Below, piece by piece: positions 36,373 to 44,341 of a stretch of DNA of 64,000 nucleotides (within the stretch, counting starts at the first letter, position 1; the number at the start of each line of letters is the position of its first letter). A program made the position numbers and the translations under genes. This DNA comes from an uncultured Clostridia bacterium (lineage in GTDB: Bacteria > Bacillota > Clostridia > Peptostreptococcales > Anaerovoracaceae), in the NCBI GenBank assembly GCA_934255135.1, contig CAKQMV010000007.1, positions 1 to 64,000 of the forward strand, written 5' to 3'. The notes beneath the pieces are model-generated. The model ran no database searches. It was given only the letters and a program-made list of their open reading frames with translations, and was not told the DNA's origin.

Positions 36373-37398
36373 ATGCACAGAATAAGTGAGCTTTTCACGA
36401 GAAAAGATATATTATCAAACAGCGCGGGCGAAGGCGATGATGTCCTCGTCTGCAGCAAATCTACAGAAGGTAGAGACTTACTTGAAGCTCTTCCTGTCAG
36501 AGATGGTGACGCTAAGGTAAGAGTCAACATCGTAGCTATGGGCGACGTCGGTGGCACAGTGCTTCTCGGCCTTAGACTTCTTGGTGAGAAGGTTATCGAG
36601 TCAATCGGAATCTTTGATCTTAACAGCGCTGCAACAGAGCGCTATGAGAGAGAGATTAATCAGGTCTCATTCCCCGATGGACGCGTTCTGCCCCAGGTCA
36701 GAATCATCGAATCAGACGAATGCTTTGACTGCGATGTTTTCGTCTTCTGTGCTACGAAGGCCATTCCGCCGCTCGGTGCTGACGGTGATGTAAGAATGGC
36801 ACAATTTGAAGCTAACCGTGGCCTTGTAGAGCTTTATGCAAAAATGGCTCTTGAAGCTGGTTTCAAAGGACTCTTTGCAGTCGTGTCTGATCCTGTAGAT
36901 CCTCTCTGCATGGCAGCTGCCAGGGCGGGACTTGACCCTGCACAGATCAAGGGCTACGGACTCGGCGTGATGTACGCGAGAGGACTTTACGCCGCAGGAG
37001 AGCTCGGCGTCGATGCAGCTTTTCGCATTAACGGAAGAGCTTTTGGTCCTCACGGAGCAGACCTCGTTATCGCAGACAATGTTTTTGAGTACGACGATAA
37101 GCTGTCTGCTGAGCTGACCGAGCGAGCTGTCACATCAAACCTTGTAACTAGAGAATCGGGCTTCAAGCCTTATATCGCACCGGCAATGTCATCGGCAGCA
37201 ATATCACTGATTGAAACTATAAGTGGTGGCTGGCACTACTCGTCAGTGTTTACCGGAGAGGTCTTCCTCGGATGCCGAAACCGCGTCGGTTCAAACGGAA
37301 TTGTTATAGAAAACCTGCCGCTTTGCGACAGACTTTATTCAAGAATTGAGAAAGCATGCATGAATCTTTCGGGGATTATAAGTTATGGAAGAGAATGA
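36373..37398 (+). CDS. lactate/malate dehydrogenase-like Rossmann protein
   Basis: 341 residues. After ~48 unique N-terminal residues comes an LDH/MDH-type dinucleotide fold: IVAMGDVGG (about 53-61) as the glycine loop, IFDLNSAATERYEREINQ as the second strand and helix, VSDPVDPL in place of the usual VTNPVD, and GPHGADLV where LDH/MDH has its catalytic GxHG(D/E). The likely catalytic histidine is therefore kept, but much around the substrate site differs from true LDH or MDH, so I do not name the reaction. GGAGG precedes the ATG. It lies 32 bases after the giant gene and overlaps the next gene by 14 bases. Confidence 0.82.
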   Translation: MHRISELFTRKDILSNSAGEGDDVLVCSKSTEGRDLLEALPVRDGDAKVRVNIVAMGDVGGTVLLGLRLLGEKVIESIGIFDLNSAATERYEREINQVSFPDGRVLPQVRIIESDECFDCDVFVFCATKAIPPLGADGDVRMAQFEANRGLVELYAKMALEAGFKGLFAVVSDPVDPLCMAAARAGLDPAQIKGYGLGVMYARGLYAAGELGVDAAFRINGRAFGPHGADLVIADNVFEYDDKLSAELTERAVTSNLVTRESGFKPYIAPAMSSAAISLIETISGGWHYSSVFTGEVFLGCRNRVGSNGIVIENLPLCDRLYSRIEKACMNLSGIISYGRE

Positions 37399-38512
37399 CC
37401 TAAGACTTCTGGTTATAAAACCTTTTACTAATGACGGACATACCAATGATAGACTCGATGAGGTGCTTGAAAGCGCTCTCGACGCCCTGCCTGATGGTGT
37501 TTCTTATGACGTGGTTACGACACTTGAAGCGCTTGAGGTAGCGCTGGCAGCCAGATCTGAAAATGGGGCTTCGCCTGCTGAAGAACCTCTTTATCTTCTC
37601 TGGGCAGTTGATATCGGCCGCGCCGGTATCAACCTTGAGATGTTTCGAATACTTGACTGGATAAGATCTGCTGGATTGGTTATGAAAAGCTGCATCGGCG
37701 GCATAATAATCGATGGGGAATCAACAGAGTATACTAAGTCTGTCGGCCGTATGGTTGTTCATGCCTGCAACGACGCTGGCTGCAGCTTCCCGGGAAGATG
37801 TCTCGTCGAAGGCCCAGCCGAGCTTACCAACTACAGAATCCAGGCTCGAAACCTTGAAACGGATCTTATGGGAGCTTACCGCGCAGCAGCCTCAGGACTT
37901 GTCAAAGAGATGCTCACGTATGATAAGATCCATGAGAAGAAGGACTTTCCTAAGATCCTGATGCTCCATGCCAGCGATAGCGCGACTTCAAATACGCTAG
38001 CACTCTGGGAGCTTGTTAAAAGCCACCTCGACGGCTGCGACTTCAGAGAAATTAACCTGAGAGACGGAGAAGTTATGGACTGCCGCGGCTGCTCATATGA
38101 AGTCTGCCGCTATTTCAGTGGTGAAGGTCGCTGCTTCTACGGAGGAACTATCACAGAGAAGGTTTATCCGGGAGTCCTCGAGACAGACTGTCTTGTACTC
38201 CTCTGCCCTAACTACAACGACGCGATCAGTGCGAACCTTGCGGCATTCGTCAATAGAATGACCTCCCTTTTTGTCCGAAACAGGTTCTATGACAAAAGTC
38301 TCTTTGGCATAATCGTCTCTGGCTACAGTGGAGGTGACATCATCGCGGAGCAGCTGATTTCCGGTCTCTGCATGAACAAGACTTTCTCACTGCCGGCGAA
38401 CTTCGCAATGATTGAAACAGCGAACGAGCCCGGCGAGATAATGAAGCTTCCTGGAATCGAAGAGAGAGCGAAGGAATTTGCAGACAGAATACTCGAAGTG
38501 ATTCATAAATAG
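37385..38512 (+). CDS. flavodoxin-like / NADPH-dependent FMN reductase-family protein
   Basis: 375 residues in two halves. The C-terminal half (~190-375) resembles FMN reductase or iron-sulfur flavoprotein: strand ILMLHASDSATSNT for the phosphate loop, a cysteine cluster DCRGCSYEVC with a further cysteine in EGRC, and LVLLCPNYND followed by the flavin-binding region. The spacing C-x2-C-x4-C-x8-C differs somewhat from classic iron-sulfur flavoproteins. The N-terminal half looks like a second, degenerate alpha/beta domain of the same kind. The start lies inside the LDH-like gene, so translation is coupled and the three gene products probably act together in a redox reaction. Confidence 0.8.
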   Translation: MEENDLRLLVIKPFTNDGHTNDRLDEVLESALDALPDGVSYDVVTTLEALEVALAARSENGASPAEEPLYLLWAVDIGRAGINLEMFRILDWIRSAGLVMKSCIGGIIIDGESTEYTKSVGRMVVHACNDAGCSFPGRCLVEGPAELTNYRIQARNLETDLMGAYRAAASGLVKEMLTYDKIHEKKDFPKILMLHASDSATSNTLALWELVKSHLDGCDFREINLRDGEVMDCRGCSYEVCRYFSGEGRCFYGGTITEKVYPGVLETDCLVLLCPNYNDAISANLAAFVNRMTSLFVRNRFYDKSLFGIIVSGYSGGDIIAEQLISGLCMNKTFSLPANFAMIETANEPGEIMKLPGIEERAKEFADRILEVIHK

Positions 38513-38528
38513 ATGCATACATAATTTG

Positions 38529-38537
38529 TGTTATAAT
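38529..38537 (+). promoter_or_regulatory. extended -10 promoter of the YitT gene
   Basis: TGTTATAAT lies 33 bases before the TTG start and just after the stop of the flavoprotein gene. It suggests that YitT has its own promoter. Confidence 0.45.
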
Positions 38538-38569
38538 TCATGTTAGTTTGCTATGGAGGTTTTATTGTT

Positions 38570-39427
38570 TTGAATAAAAGAATTAGAAATGTACTACTGG
38601 CTCTCGTTGGTGTTGCGATAGACGCATTCGGCATGAGTGTTTTCGTCCTTGCTTACGAATTTCCAGTTGGTGGAATGACTGGATTCGCTAGAGTTATCAA
38701 TCACTATAGTGGTCTTCCAATATCAGTTATGGTTGGAATATTCAGTGCCGTTCTCTTCTTGCTCGGCTGGTTCCTTATTGGTAAGGAGTTTGCAATGACT
38801 ACAATCATGGCATCCGTTGCTTATCCGCTTTTCCTCGGAATCCTTGAGAATGTTGACCTAACGCCATTCATCATTCAGAACCGAATGCTCGCCGGAATGT
38901 TCGGTGGAATAATCTACGGAATAGGTCTTGGACTTGTTGTAAGAAGTGGTAGTTCAACTGGCGGTACAGATTTGATTGGAGTAATAGCTAAAGAGAAATT
39001 CAATCTACCAGTTGCAGTCGTTATGTATGCCGTGGATCTAATAGCGCTCGCATCGCAGATGCTTTTCTCAAATGTCGAGGATGTACTGTACGGTATCTTC
39101 GTAATAATGGTAGCATCATTTGCGATGAACAAGGCGCTGACAGCTGGTCATAGCAACCTTCAGTTCATCATAGTAAGCAGCAAATGGGACGAAATCAATC
39201 AAGAGATTCAGAAATACAGCGACCTCGGCTCTACCATTATTCATGGAATGACTGGGCGATTCAAGAATGAGAGCAATTTGATACTTTGCACTGTACACCC
39301 TAAAAGAGTTAAGATCTTGAATGATATCATCTTCAACACAGACCCAACAGCATTCGCGACAATCATGAATGTCGATGAAGTCCGAGGTAGGGGCTTTAGT
39401 ATGGAGAGAAAGTATAAGAAAATATGA
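38570..39427 (+). CDS. YitT-family membrane protein (YitT + DUF2179)
   Basis: Five or six membrane helices in the first ~190 residues with the family stretch FPVGGMTGFARVIN and the glycine-rich GIGLGLVVRSGSSTGGTDLIG, then a cytosolic DUF2179 domain (FIIVSSKWDEINQ to the C-terminus). The function of the family is not settled. I start it at TTG 38570 (285 residues) because GGAGG lies exactly 10 bases before it; the ATG at 38540 has no site and would place that GGAGG inside the coding region. Confidence 0.88.
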   Translation: MNKRIRNVLLALVGVAIDAFGMSVFVLAYEFPVGGMTGFARVINHYSGLPISVMVGIFSAVLFLLGWFLIGKEFAMTTIMASVAYPLFLGILENVDLTPFIIQNRMLAGMFGGIIYGIGLGLVVRSGSSTGGTDLIGVIAKEKFNLPVAVVMYAVDLIALASQMLFSNVEDVLYGIFVIMVASFAMNKALTAGHSNLQFIIVSSKWDEINQEIQKYSDLGSTIIHGMTGRFKNESNLILCTVHPKRVKILNDIIFNTDPTAFATIMNVDEVRGRGFSMERKYKKI

Positions 39428-39501
39428 TCAAGTAGGTTGCATAAAAGATCATTATCTTTCTCAGGCAGCAATATCGACCAGTTATGAAATCACCTAAAAA
39501 T

Positions 39502-39531
39502 AGGAGCGACAACTCTCATGTCGTCGCTCCT
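39502..39531. terminator. bidirectional terminator
   Basis: AGGAGCGAC (39502-39510) and GTCGCTCCT (39523-39531) form a perfect stem between two convergent genes, YitT (+) and a lipoprotein (-). Confidence 0.7.
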
Positions 39532-39557
39532 ATGTCTTCCTACATCTCTCCTAATTA

Positions 39558-40148
39558 CTATTTCATCTCAACATTGAAGCTTACAACCTGCTGTTCATCG
39601 ACCGACACGTCGGAAGCCATCAGATCTCCAACGAAATCAATTCCATAAACAATGTCAGCTTTACCCTTCTTAAGCTCCTTGGCAGTTACCATCTTCCACT
39701 TGCCATCGACCTTCTTGTAACCCCATGAGAATTCCGCCTCCAGGACAGACTCCTTATCCCAGAACGACGTATCCTTATACACCTCTTCCACGATGTCTGT
39801 TGTGCCATCCTGCTCAGGTGTCGAAACCTCACGATTGATGATTGCGTAGCCCGGCTTAATGCCAAAAGTATCAATTACATACTTAAGATCGCTACCGATT
39901 GTAACACCCTTGTAAAGTCCCGGCTGATTCTTCAGCTTATCTCCGTTCAGAGAATAATAACCTTCCTTGTTCCACACATCCGCATGGAGCTTGTCACCGC
40001 TCTTAAGCTCAACTGCCTTGCCCTTTATAGCGGCCATATTTACAGCGCCGACCGAACAATCAGAATTGTCACCCTCAGTGCAGCCGCACAGAAGCGCAGT
40101 ACACATGATTGCCCCTACTAGGATCGCCAATACCTTTCTAAATTTCAT
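39558..40148 (-). CDS. secreted lipoprotein of unknown function
   Basis: 196 residues from the ATG at 40148, which has GGGAGG 6 bases upstream. The lipobox is LLCGC after a short hydrophobic signal (FRKVLAILVGAIMCTA), so it should be a membrane-anchored lipoprotein on the outside. The mature part is hydrophilic with mixed strands and helices. I recognise no family. Confidence 0.85.
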   Translation of the reverse strand: MKFRKVLAILVGAIMCTALLCGCTEGDNSDCSVGAVNMAAIKGKAVELKSGDKLHADVWNKEGYYSLNGDKLKNQPGLYKGVTIGSDLKYVIDTFGIKPGYAIINREVSTPEQDGTTDIVEEVYKDTSFWDKESVLEAEFSWGYKKVDGKWKMVTAKELKKGKADIVYGIDFVGDLMASDVSVDEQQVVSFNVEMK

Positions 40149-40298
40149 AACACACCTCCCACTCACTCTTTTCGAAATAATTGTACCGCTGCTATGTGAC
40201 AGGTGTATAACGATTAGAAATTAGTCAGGCAAAATTGATTTATCGGGACGTGTGGCGGTTTATGTAATTCTCTATGAATGAATGTTTACAGCTGCTAG

Positions 40299-40635
40299 GG
40301 ACCAATTTGCATAATTTAACAACATCGGTCCCTGAAAGCTACCAATTCAGATTATATATAAGAAATGGTACGCAGTGCTTCTGGCTTCAAAGCAACAGGC
40401 AGTCATGCCCAAATGATGTGATTATATCTGTGTGAATAAAAGAGAGTTAACTATCATAAGAATTCGCACTTAACGGGGCCAATCTGATCAGGAATATTAA
40501 GATTGACCCTTTCTGAATCTTATATAACTCTTATCACTGACATGCATTTGTAACTGCTTGGTACCAATTTAACTTTTATTATAAGGTTTGGTACCTTTTA
40601 GGAACCATTCAATTGTTTTTTTCTCAAAATGGTAA
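40299..40635 (+). repeat. long intergenic repeat, copy B
   Basis: A 337-base, more diverged copy of the element at 31038-31394. It keeps the order of the blocks: GGACCAATTT at the left, TACCAATT...AAATGGTACGCAGTGC, GGCTTCAAAGCA, the GGGGCCAATCT/AGATTGACCC hairpin at about 40478-40512, TTGGTACCAATTT and the end CTCAAAATGGTAA. Hairpin arms differ from copies A and C but still pair, which suggests selection for structure. Confidence 0.65.
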
Positions 40636-40784
40636 CACTGCGACCAGTACAATACCTGCAGCAGCAGAACAGGCGTCAAATGCAAATAGAGCTGGGACGA
40701 TAGTGAGAAGTGCGATTCGAAAGGTTTGTGAAAGCGATGGCTACCGTGGAACTGCTGATGTTTTCTGCTTTAAAGGAGCGTGAT

Positions 40785-40832
40785 GAAAGAGAAAAAGAGA
40801 ATCCTTGTGCCGACTCATCGGCACAAGGATTC
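40785..40832 (-). terminator. terminator of the SPFH operon
   Basis: A perfect 15-base inverted repeat (GAATCCTTGTGCCGA / TCGGCACAAGGATTC, 40799-40813 and 40818-40832) followed on the minus strand by TCTCTTTTTCTCTTT. Confidence 0.88.
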
Positions 40833-40866
40833 CCATCTCTAACGTCTCAAACATATTCAAAATTAA

Positions 40867-41850
40867 CTATTCAGCCACAACGCCAACAGTCTCCATATCC
40901 TCAGCCACTGCATCGCCAGCCTCACAAGCAACTTCAGCCGCTACAGAGTCACCTGACGATGTCACGATTCCAGTAAGTGAGCTTGCAAGTCCTGCAATGC
41001 CCTGAATCTCTGATGGAATGATAATCTTAGTAGCCTTACCGTCAGCTGCCTTCTCAAATGCCTCAAGGCTCTTGATTGTGAGAACCTCCTTAGTTGCACC
41101 AGCCTCTGCAATCATTCTGATACCATCAGCAGTAGCCTTCTGGATCTTAAGAATAGCTTCAGCCTGACCTTCAGCCTCGCGGATTGCCTTCTCCTTCGCA
41201 GCCTCAGCCTCAAGAATTACAGCCTCCTTATTACCCTCAGCGATAAGAACTGCCGACTTCTTCTCACCCTCAGCCTTAAGGATTACCTCTCTTCTTTCTC
41301 TCTCAGCTCTCATCTGCTTCTCCATAGCCATCTGAATGTCTCTTGGAGGATTGATGTTCTTAACCTCTACACGGTTGATCTTGATACCCCATGCATCAGT
41401 TGCCTCATCGAGAACAAGTGTAATCTTGGAATTGATGTGCTCACGGCTTGTGAGAGTTCCATCGAGCTCAAGCTCACCGATGATATTACGGAGAGTTGTC
41501 GCACTCAGATTCTCGATAGCTGCAATAGGATTCTCAACACCATATGCAAAGAGCTTAGGATCTGTAATCTGGAAATATACAACAGTATCAATCTCAATAG
41601 TTACATTATCCTTGGTGATCACAGGCTGTGGTGGGAAGTCGATTACATGCTCCTTAAGAGATACCTTCTTCGCAACCTTGTCAATCAGCGGAATCTTGAA
41701 GTGCAGACCAGTCTGCCAAGTCTGCTGGTACTTACCGAGTCTCTCAATTACAAAAGCATTAGCCTGCGGTACGATTCTGATATTGCTTGCAAGAAGCGCA
41801 ACTATAACCAGAAGTACAATTAGAATTAGAACCAGTTTCACAATAGCCAT
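40867..41850 (-). CDS. SPFH/band 7 membrane protein (QmcA/stomatin-like)
   Basis: Membrane scaffold protein of the stomatin-prohibitin-flotillin-HflK/C group. One N-terminal membrane helix (residues ~4-23), the SPFH domain at ~25-190 (VPQANAFVIERLGKYQQTW, VFFQITDP-type segment, ALRNIIGELELD-type segment), then a long alanine- and glutamate-rich coiled coil with EAE repeats. 327 residues fits QmcA-like proteins. AAGGAGG precedes the start. It follows NfeD by 40 bases; NfeD-SPFH pairs are a known partnership. Confidence 0.93.
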   Translation of the reverse strand: MAIVKLVLILIVLLVIVALLASNIRIVPQANAFVIERLGKYQQTWQTGLHFKIPLIDKVAKKVSLKEHVIDFPPQPVITKDNVTIEIDTVVYFQITDPKLFAYGVENPIAAIENLSATTLRNIIGELELDGTLTSREHINSKITLVLDEATDAWGIKINRVEVKNINPPRDIQMAMEKQMRAERERREVILKAEGEKKSAVLIAEGNKEAVILEAEAAKEKAIREAEGQAEAILKIQKATADGIRMIAEAGATKEVLTIKSLEAFEKAADGKATKIIIPSEIQGIAGLASSLTGIVTSSGDSVAAEVACEAGDAVAEDMETVGVVAE

Positions 41851-41890
41851 AAGCTACCTCCTTTATAAATAATCTCCAGATCTAAACCGT

Positions 41891-42340
41891 TTACTCAGCC
41901 TCAACATAAGCCGTTACACCTTTAATATCTTTAATCACGACGATATCGTCCTTCTTAAATTCACTCTCATCGTCAGCGCATGCCGCCGTCCAAAACTTTC
42001 CTTCAGCCACGATACGTCCCGCACGCTCAGGGGATATCGGCTCAATGACAGTTCCCTTCACACCGACAAGCGAATTCACATTCGTCTTCTCAACATCCAT
42101 ATTGAACCGCTTCTTAACAATTGGACATGTCACAAAGAGCAGCACGCATGACACAATCACAAAGACAGCAATCTGTGCCACAGTCGGGATACCAAAAATC
42201 GAGAGTATTGCGGCTACGAATGCTCCGCCGGCAAACCATATGCAGGTCAGTCCTAGTGTCATCGCCTCGACGATTGCAAGACCAACTGCAATCATTAGCC
42301 ATATAAAGGTCGGTGATGTAATAATTGCATTAATATCCAT
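41891..42340 (-). CDS. NfeD-family membrane protein
   Basis: 149 residues from the ATG at 42340: three membrane helices (the TFIWLMIAVGLAIVEAMTLGLT region and two more to ~80), then the OB-fold NfeD domain (NSLVGVKGTVIEPISPERAGRIVAEGKFWTA). Small NfeD proteins of this kind (NfeD1b type) act with SPFH partners, here the next gene. Its ribosome-binding site GGGAGG lies inside the last codons of the upstream gene and the ATG begins one base after that gene's TAA, so the two are coupled. Confidence 0.9.
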   Translation of the reverse strand: MDINAIITSPTFIWLMIAVGLAIVEAMTLGLTCIWFAGGAFVAAILSIFGIPTVAQIAVFVIVSCVLLFVTCPIVKKRFNMDVEKTNVNSLVGVKGTVIEPISPERAGRIVAEGKFWTAACADDESEFKKDDIVVIKDIKGVTAYVEAE

Positions 42341-42341
42341 C

Positions 42342-43544
42342 TTATCTACCTCCCTTGCGCCTACGCTTCTCAAGCATCTCTTCCATCTGCTGCTTAGTCA
42401 GCATTCCGGATCTTACCAGAGTCTTAAGATTCTCCTCATAGTTTCCAGCGATTGAATGATACTCCTCCTTCTCCGCTGCCATAAGGCTGTCACGCTTAGA
42501 CTCACCCGCTTTCACATGCTCAGGCTTGCTGTCTCTAAAGAGCCTGCTCTTAGGCTTATCTGCAGGCTTATCATCACCTGCAAAACAATCCTTATGCTCT
42601 TCGAGTATCACGCCCTCGGCCTTGTATGGAGCTTGTTTCTGCTGTTTCTGCTGTTTCTGCTGCTTATTATCCTTGTCATCATCACTGCCATCCTCACTGT
42701 CATCCTCATCGTCAAGCAGCCAGCTCAGCCCCTTAAGAGTAGAAGACTTAGAGTCCTTTACCTTCCTGAGTTTATTCTTATCACCGCCCCTGGTGAGTAT
42801 CGGCATGGCAAAAGCTACAAGCATACCTATAAACGCTACGATCAGGCTAATATTAGAAACACCGTCATCCTCGAAATCGTCGTCATAATCCTCAATGTCG
42901 AATTCATTCATTGAAAGATCACTCAGCAGAGACGTTGCATCAATCGATTCTACAACCTGATCCATCATCTTATGGTCAGACTTATCCATAATTGAAAGCG
43001 TCTTGCTGTACGTGGCAATCATAGAAATGTCGTCATAGCAGGTCCAGTAAAGCTCCTCAGGCTCATCCTCAGTCTTAACCTCAACCTTAGTGAAATACAT
43101 GTTGCCATTGATGACCTTATCAATCTCAACATCCTTTACCTTGCTTCTGTCAGTATCCTCAAAAAACTGTTTAATCTCAGAAGCTCCGAACGCATCAAAC
43201 GCATTCCTTATATCTGCCTCAGAATCTATCTCATACGTATCTCTATTCTCATTCTCATGATCCTGTCGTACATAGAACATGATAGTCTCGCCATCATCAC
43301 TTGAGGTGAACGCAATCTCGCTAAAACCATCCTTGTCAAGGAGCTCCTGCATCTCATCATTAGAGGTTGGATACTCAAAAATATCCATGTAATCAGGAAG
43401 CGTCACATTAAAGTTTCCGTTGAAGATGCCCCATTCCGCAGTGTCCGCCCATGCACATATAGACGCAGACACCACAAGCACTGCAGCAACCGATGCAGCC
43501 ACAGCCCGTCCGATTATTCCTTTAAACCTTACACCTTTAATCAT
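42342..43544 (-). CDS. secreted/membrane protein coupled to NfeD-SPFH, unknown
   Basis: 400 residues. A signal peptide (~1-33) is followed by an extracytoplasmic domain of about 190 residues (beginning WGIFNGNFNVTLPDYMDIFEY), a single membrane helix near 228-248, and an acidic then basic cytosolic tail that contains KQQ repeats (about 290-305). I recognise no named family. The gene is translationally coupled to nfeD and so belongs with the SPFH unit, perhaps as a third component of the membrane microdomain. Confidence 0.82.
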   Translation of the reverse strand: MIKGVRFKGIIGRAVAASVAAVLVVSASICAWADTAEWGIFNGNFNVTLPDYMDIFEYPTSNDEMQELLDKDGFSEIAFTSSDDGETIMFYVRQDHENENRDTYEIDSEADIRNAFDAFGASEIKQFFEDTDRSKVKDVEIDKVINGNMYFTKVEVKTEDEPEELYWTCYDDISMIATYSKTLSIMDKSDHKMMDQVVESIDATSLLSDLSMNEFDIEDYDDDFEDDGVSNISLIVAFIGMLVAFAMPILTRGGDKNKLRKVKDSKSSTLKGLSWLLDDEDDSEDGSDDDKDNKQQKQQKQQKQAPYKAEGVILEEHKDCFAGDDKPADKPKSRLFRDSKPEHVKAGESKRDSLMAAEKEEYHSIAGNYEENLKTLVRSGMLTKQQMEEMLEKRRRKGGR

Positions 43545-43631
43545 CTAGTACACCTTTAAACACACCCGTATTCCCGATATCTTGTGCAGAGTATACCACA
43601 AAACATGTTAAATTACTGTGAAGTTTGCGCA

Positions 43632-43665
43632 CACAAAAAGCGCTTCCAAATGGAAACGCTTTCGT
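43632..43665 (-). terminator. terminator after the UGA-containing gene
   Basis: AAAGCG-TTCCA / TGGAA-CGCTTT stem within 43632-43665, followed on the minus strand by a short T-run (CTTTTTGTG). It is 14 bases past the stop of the selenoprotein candidate. Confidence 0.7.
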
Positions 43666-43678
43666 GTATTTAATTAAA

Positions 43679-44335
43679 TTATAGACTGTCAAGATACTCC
43701 TTAAAATCCTCCGAAGCAACCTTCCCAAGCATCCGCCATGCCGCCTCATTTCGGTAAATCACTGGCAAAATTCCCGTCTTCAAAAGTTGCTCTGTCCAGG
43801 CGTCTCCCTCACGCCACATGTTCTCGACAAAACCCAGAAAATCCGCGGAAGCTCGTCTCGCCTTCGAGCCCTTTTGGTCGTCAGCACATCTTTCAATCCG
43901 CGTGCAAAATTCCCGGCTCATCGCCCCGAAATACTCCGCGTAGCTCTCGCCGTCTGCTCTCGGAACATCGTAAAACTCCCGAGCCAGCGCCACAAATTCT
44001 TCTCGCTCCATGGTGCCCGGTCCCTTTCGCTTCGCCACATACGGTCTCACCCCCTCTACGCGGAAGGCCTCAAGCCACGGCTTTCGTTCATACATGATGC
44101 GAATAACCTCGTCTGCATCTACGCCCTCAGACGGGTAGTAGACCTTGCCAATCTCACTTGGCTCCACCAGGTATCCCTTGCCTCGCATCGCGTCTTCGCT
44201 CTCGTCAGTAAAACTTACCGACACCTCCAGCTTCGGAGGCGCACATCAGCTCGTGAACCTGATGACATTCAGAACGAAATCCGACTGACCCTGCCGCCTA
44301 GCATATTCAATTGCCTCGTTGTTAAGTTCGATCAT
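43679..44335 (-). CDS. candidate selenoprotein, CC/Se-motif family with long C-terminal extension
   Basis: An ATG at 44335 opens a frame of 29 codons (start IELNNEAIEYARRQG, ending IRFTS) that reaches TGA at 44248-44246 and then continues in the same frame, without another stop, for 188 codons to 43679. Read through, the residues at the TGA are S-U-C-A-P-P-K, the Sec-Cys pair expected for the small CC/Se-motif proteins, and the sequence on both sides (VLNVIRF, KLEVSVSFTDE) fits one domain. A perfect hairpin follows the TGA directly. The first ~100 residues would be the known domain; the remaining ~118 (ARREFYD-type helices, many aromatic residues) are not recognised. A GTG at 44224 could start a shorter protein but has no site. 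The ATG is 6 bases after the upstream stop codon. Confidence 0.7.
44221..44242 (-). promoter_or_regulatory. SECIS-like hairpin immediately after the in-frame UGA
   Basis: In the mRNA, GCGCCUCC (complement of 44235-44242), loop GAAGCU and GGAGGUGU (complement of 44221-44228) form eight consecutive pairs including two G-U. The stem begins 3 bases after the UGA and the loop starts with G, as bacterial SECIS loops often do. The loop is nearer the UGA (about 11 bases) than in most described examples. No T-run follows, so it is not a terminator. Confidence 0.6.
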
Positions 44336-44341
44336 AATTCT

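Noticed and set aside
44221..44242. Terminator between the transglutaminase-like gene and the next frame
   Set aside because: The hairpin has no T-run on either strand and lies within the reading frame 3 bases after the UGA, so a SECIS role fits better.
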